Positions 62,981-64,000 of a stretch of DNA of 64,000 nt are shown here, one piece after another; the first letter of the stretch is position 1; each line of letters begins with the position of its first letter. Made by a program: the position numbers and the translations under genes. Below the pieces are notes generated by a model that had not been told where the DNA came from, did no database searches, and was given only the letters and a program-made list of their open reading frames with translations. The DNA lies in contig NZ_CP010803.1 in NCBI RefSeq assembly GCF_000960975.1, positions 1,092,001 to 1,156,000 on the forward strand, read 5' to 3'. The stretch comes from Martelella endophytica (GTDB lineage: Bacteria > Pseudomonadota > Alphaproteobacteria > Rhizobiales > Rhizobiaceae).

Positions 62981-64000
62981 TGGCCAATGCTGTGATATTC
63001 GAAGACGTCAACATTGTTTTCGGCGACAGGCCGATGAGCGCCTTGCCGCTGATGGATGCGGGCGAAAACCGCTCCGAGATCCAGGAAAAAACCGGCCAGG
63101 TGCTCGGCGTCCACAATTGCTCGCTGACAGTGGAGGAAGGCGAGCTTCTGGTGCTGATGGGGCTTTCCGGCTCCGGCAAGTCGACCCTGCTCAGGGCCGT
63201 CAACCGGCTGAACCCCGTCTGCCGCGGCCGCGTGCTGGTCAATGACGGCAACGAGATGATCGATGTCACCGGCGCCGACAAGAAGACGTTGCGCCATATC
63301 CGCCTGTCGCGGGTGTCGATGGTGTTCCAGCAGTTCGGGCTTCTGCCCTGGCGCACGGTGCGTGACAATGTCGCCCTCGGCCTTGAATTCGCCGGGCTCT
63401 CCCGTGACGAACGAACCAAGAAGGCCACGGCCCAGCTCGAGCTGGTCGGCCTCAAGGACTGGGGCGACAAGCTGGTCGGCGAATTGTCCGGCGGCATGCA
63501 GCAGCGCGTCGGTCTTGCCCGTGCCTTTGCCACGGAAGCGCCGATCCTGCTGATGGACGAGCCGTTCTCCGCGCTTGACCCGCTGATCCGCACCCGGCTG
63601 CAGGACGAACTGATCGAACTGCAGAAGAACCTGAAGCGTACCATCATCTTCGTCAGCCACGATCTCGACGAAGCCTTCAAGATCGGCGACCGGATCGCGA
63701 TCATGGAGGGCGGACGCATCGTTCAGTGCGGTACGCCCTCGCAGATCGTGCGCAAGCCGGCCGATGCCTATGTCGCCGATTTCGTCGCAAATGTGAATCC
63801 GCTCGGCGTGTTGCGTGCGGCCGATGTGATGGGTGAGGCTCCGGCGCCCGCCGATGCGCCGACCGTCAACATCCACACCAAGCTTGCCGACATGATGGAA
63901 GCGCTCGGAAACGGTGCCGTGCTCGGTGTGCTGGACGATGCCGGCAAGCCGGCGGGCAGCATCCGGCCTTCGGATGTGGTGACCGCGCTCAATCCGGCAA
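62980..64000 (+). CDS. choV: Choline ABC transporter ATPase (runs off the window)
   Basis: 340 codons are visible and no stop is reached. ProV/ChoV-type: a long N-terminal leader before the ABC domain, Walker A GLSGSGKST (about 61-69), signature LSGGMQQRVGLARA, Walker B ILLMDEPFSALDP, switch His in VSHDLDEAF. A CBS-like C-terminal region begins near 300. It overlaps choW by one base. Confidence 0.93.
   Translation, partial: MANAVIFEDVNIVFGDRPMSALPLMDAGENRSEIQEKTGQVLGVHNCSLTVEEGELLVLMGLSGSGKSTLLRAVNRLNPVCRGRVLVNDGNEMIDVTGADKKTLRHIRLSRVSMVFQQFGLLPWRTVRDNVALGLEFAGLSRDERTKKATAQLELVGLKDWGDKLVGELSGGMQQRVGLARAFATEAPILLMDEPFSALDPLIRTRLQDELIELQKNLKRTIIFVSHDLDEAFKIGDRIAIMEGGRIVQCGTPSQIVRKPADAYVADFVANVNPLGVLRAADVMGEAPAPADAPTVNIHTKLADMMEALGNGAVLGVLDDAGKPAGSIRPSDVVTALNPA

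Overview
The window is high-GC, densely packed DNA from an alphaproteobacterium of the order Hyphomicrobiales, most like Rhizobiaceae. The evidence is the trpF-trpB-trpA-accD-folC order, an AccD lacking its zinc ribbon, OpgG, alphaproteobacterial AddAB, betICBA with choline sulfatase, and ChoXWV. The genus cannot be fixed from sequence alone (Martelella-like is a guess). I saw no tRNA, rRNA, CRISPR array, transposase or prophage.

Layout. 1-23.2 kb is mostly housekeeping: a nitroreductase, DUF2852, a YgjP-type metallopeptidase, trpFBA with a small extra gene between trpB and trpA, accD, folC, a 50-residue protein, opgG, trxA, addA-addB, nth, DUF2244, an Ada-like DNA repair protein, transaldolase, a PP1-like phosphatase and a Wza-type export lipoprotein. 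A parS-like palindrome lies between addB and nth. 23.5-33.6 kb is a pentose operon read on the minus strand: a YtfQRT/YjfF-type sugar importer followed by araB, araA and araD, with a divergent LysR regulator. 33.7-39.5 kb holds a SapC-like protein, a MacAB-like ATPase/permease/adaptor operon and a host-attachment-family protein.

39.6-51.9 kb is the most interesting part. A LysR-type regulator with two HTH domains is divergent from an eight-gene operon: a histidine-ammonia-lyase homologue without the MIO triad, a YehZYXW/EgtU-like quaternary-amine ABC importer, a hydantoinase homologue, an M20 N-carbamoyl-amino-acid hydrolase, a DUF917 protein and a diverged urocanase. Together these fit ergothioneine uptake and breakdown: ergothioneine to thiourocanate plus trimethylamine, then to a 2-thiohydantoin propionate, hydantoin propionate plus sulfide, N-carbamoylglutamate, and glutamate. 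The individual steps have, as I recall, been described biochemically (Burkholderia sp. HME13, Treponema denticola ergothionase). The complete operon with its own importer and double-HTH regulator is the candidate system here.

51.9-55.2 kb encodes an anaerobic class III ribonucleotide reductase. Its glycyl-radical segment is a separate 62-codon gene, tandem NrdR boxes precede nrdD, and palindromic repeats have accumulated at the 5' end of nrdG. 55.3-64 kb is a glycine-betaine synthesis and choline uptake locus: betI-betC-betB-betA on the minus strand, divergent from choX-choW-choV, with choV running off the window. The last 25 kb therefore centre on quaternary ammonium compounds (ergothioneine, choline-O-sulfate, choline).
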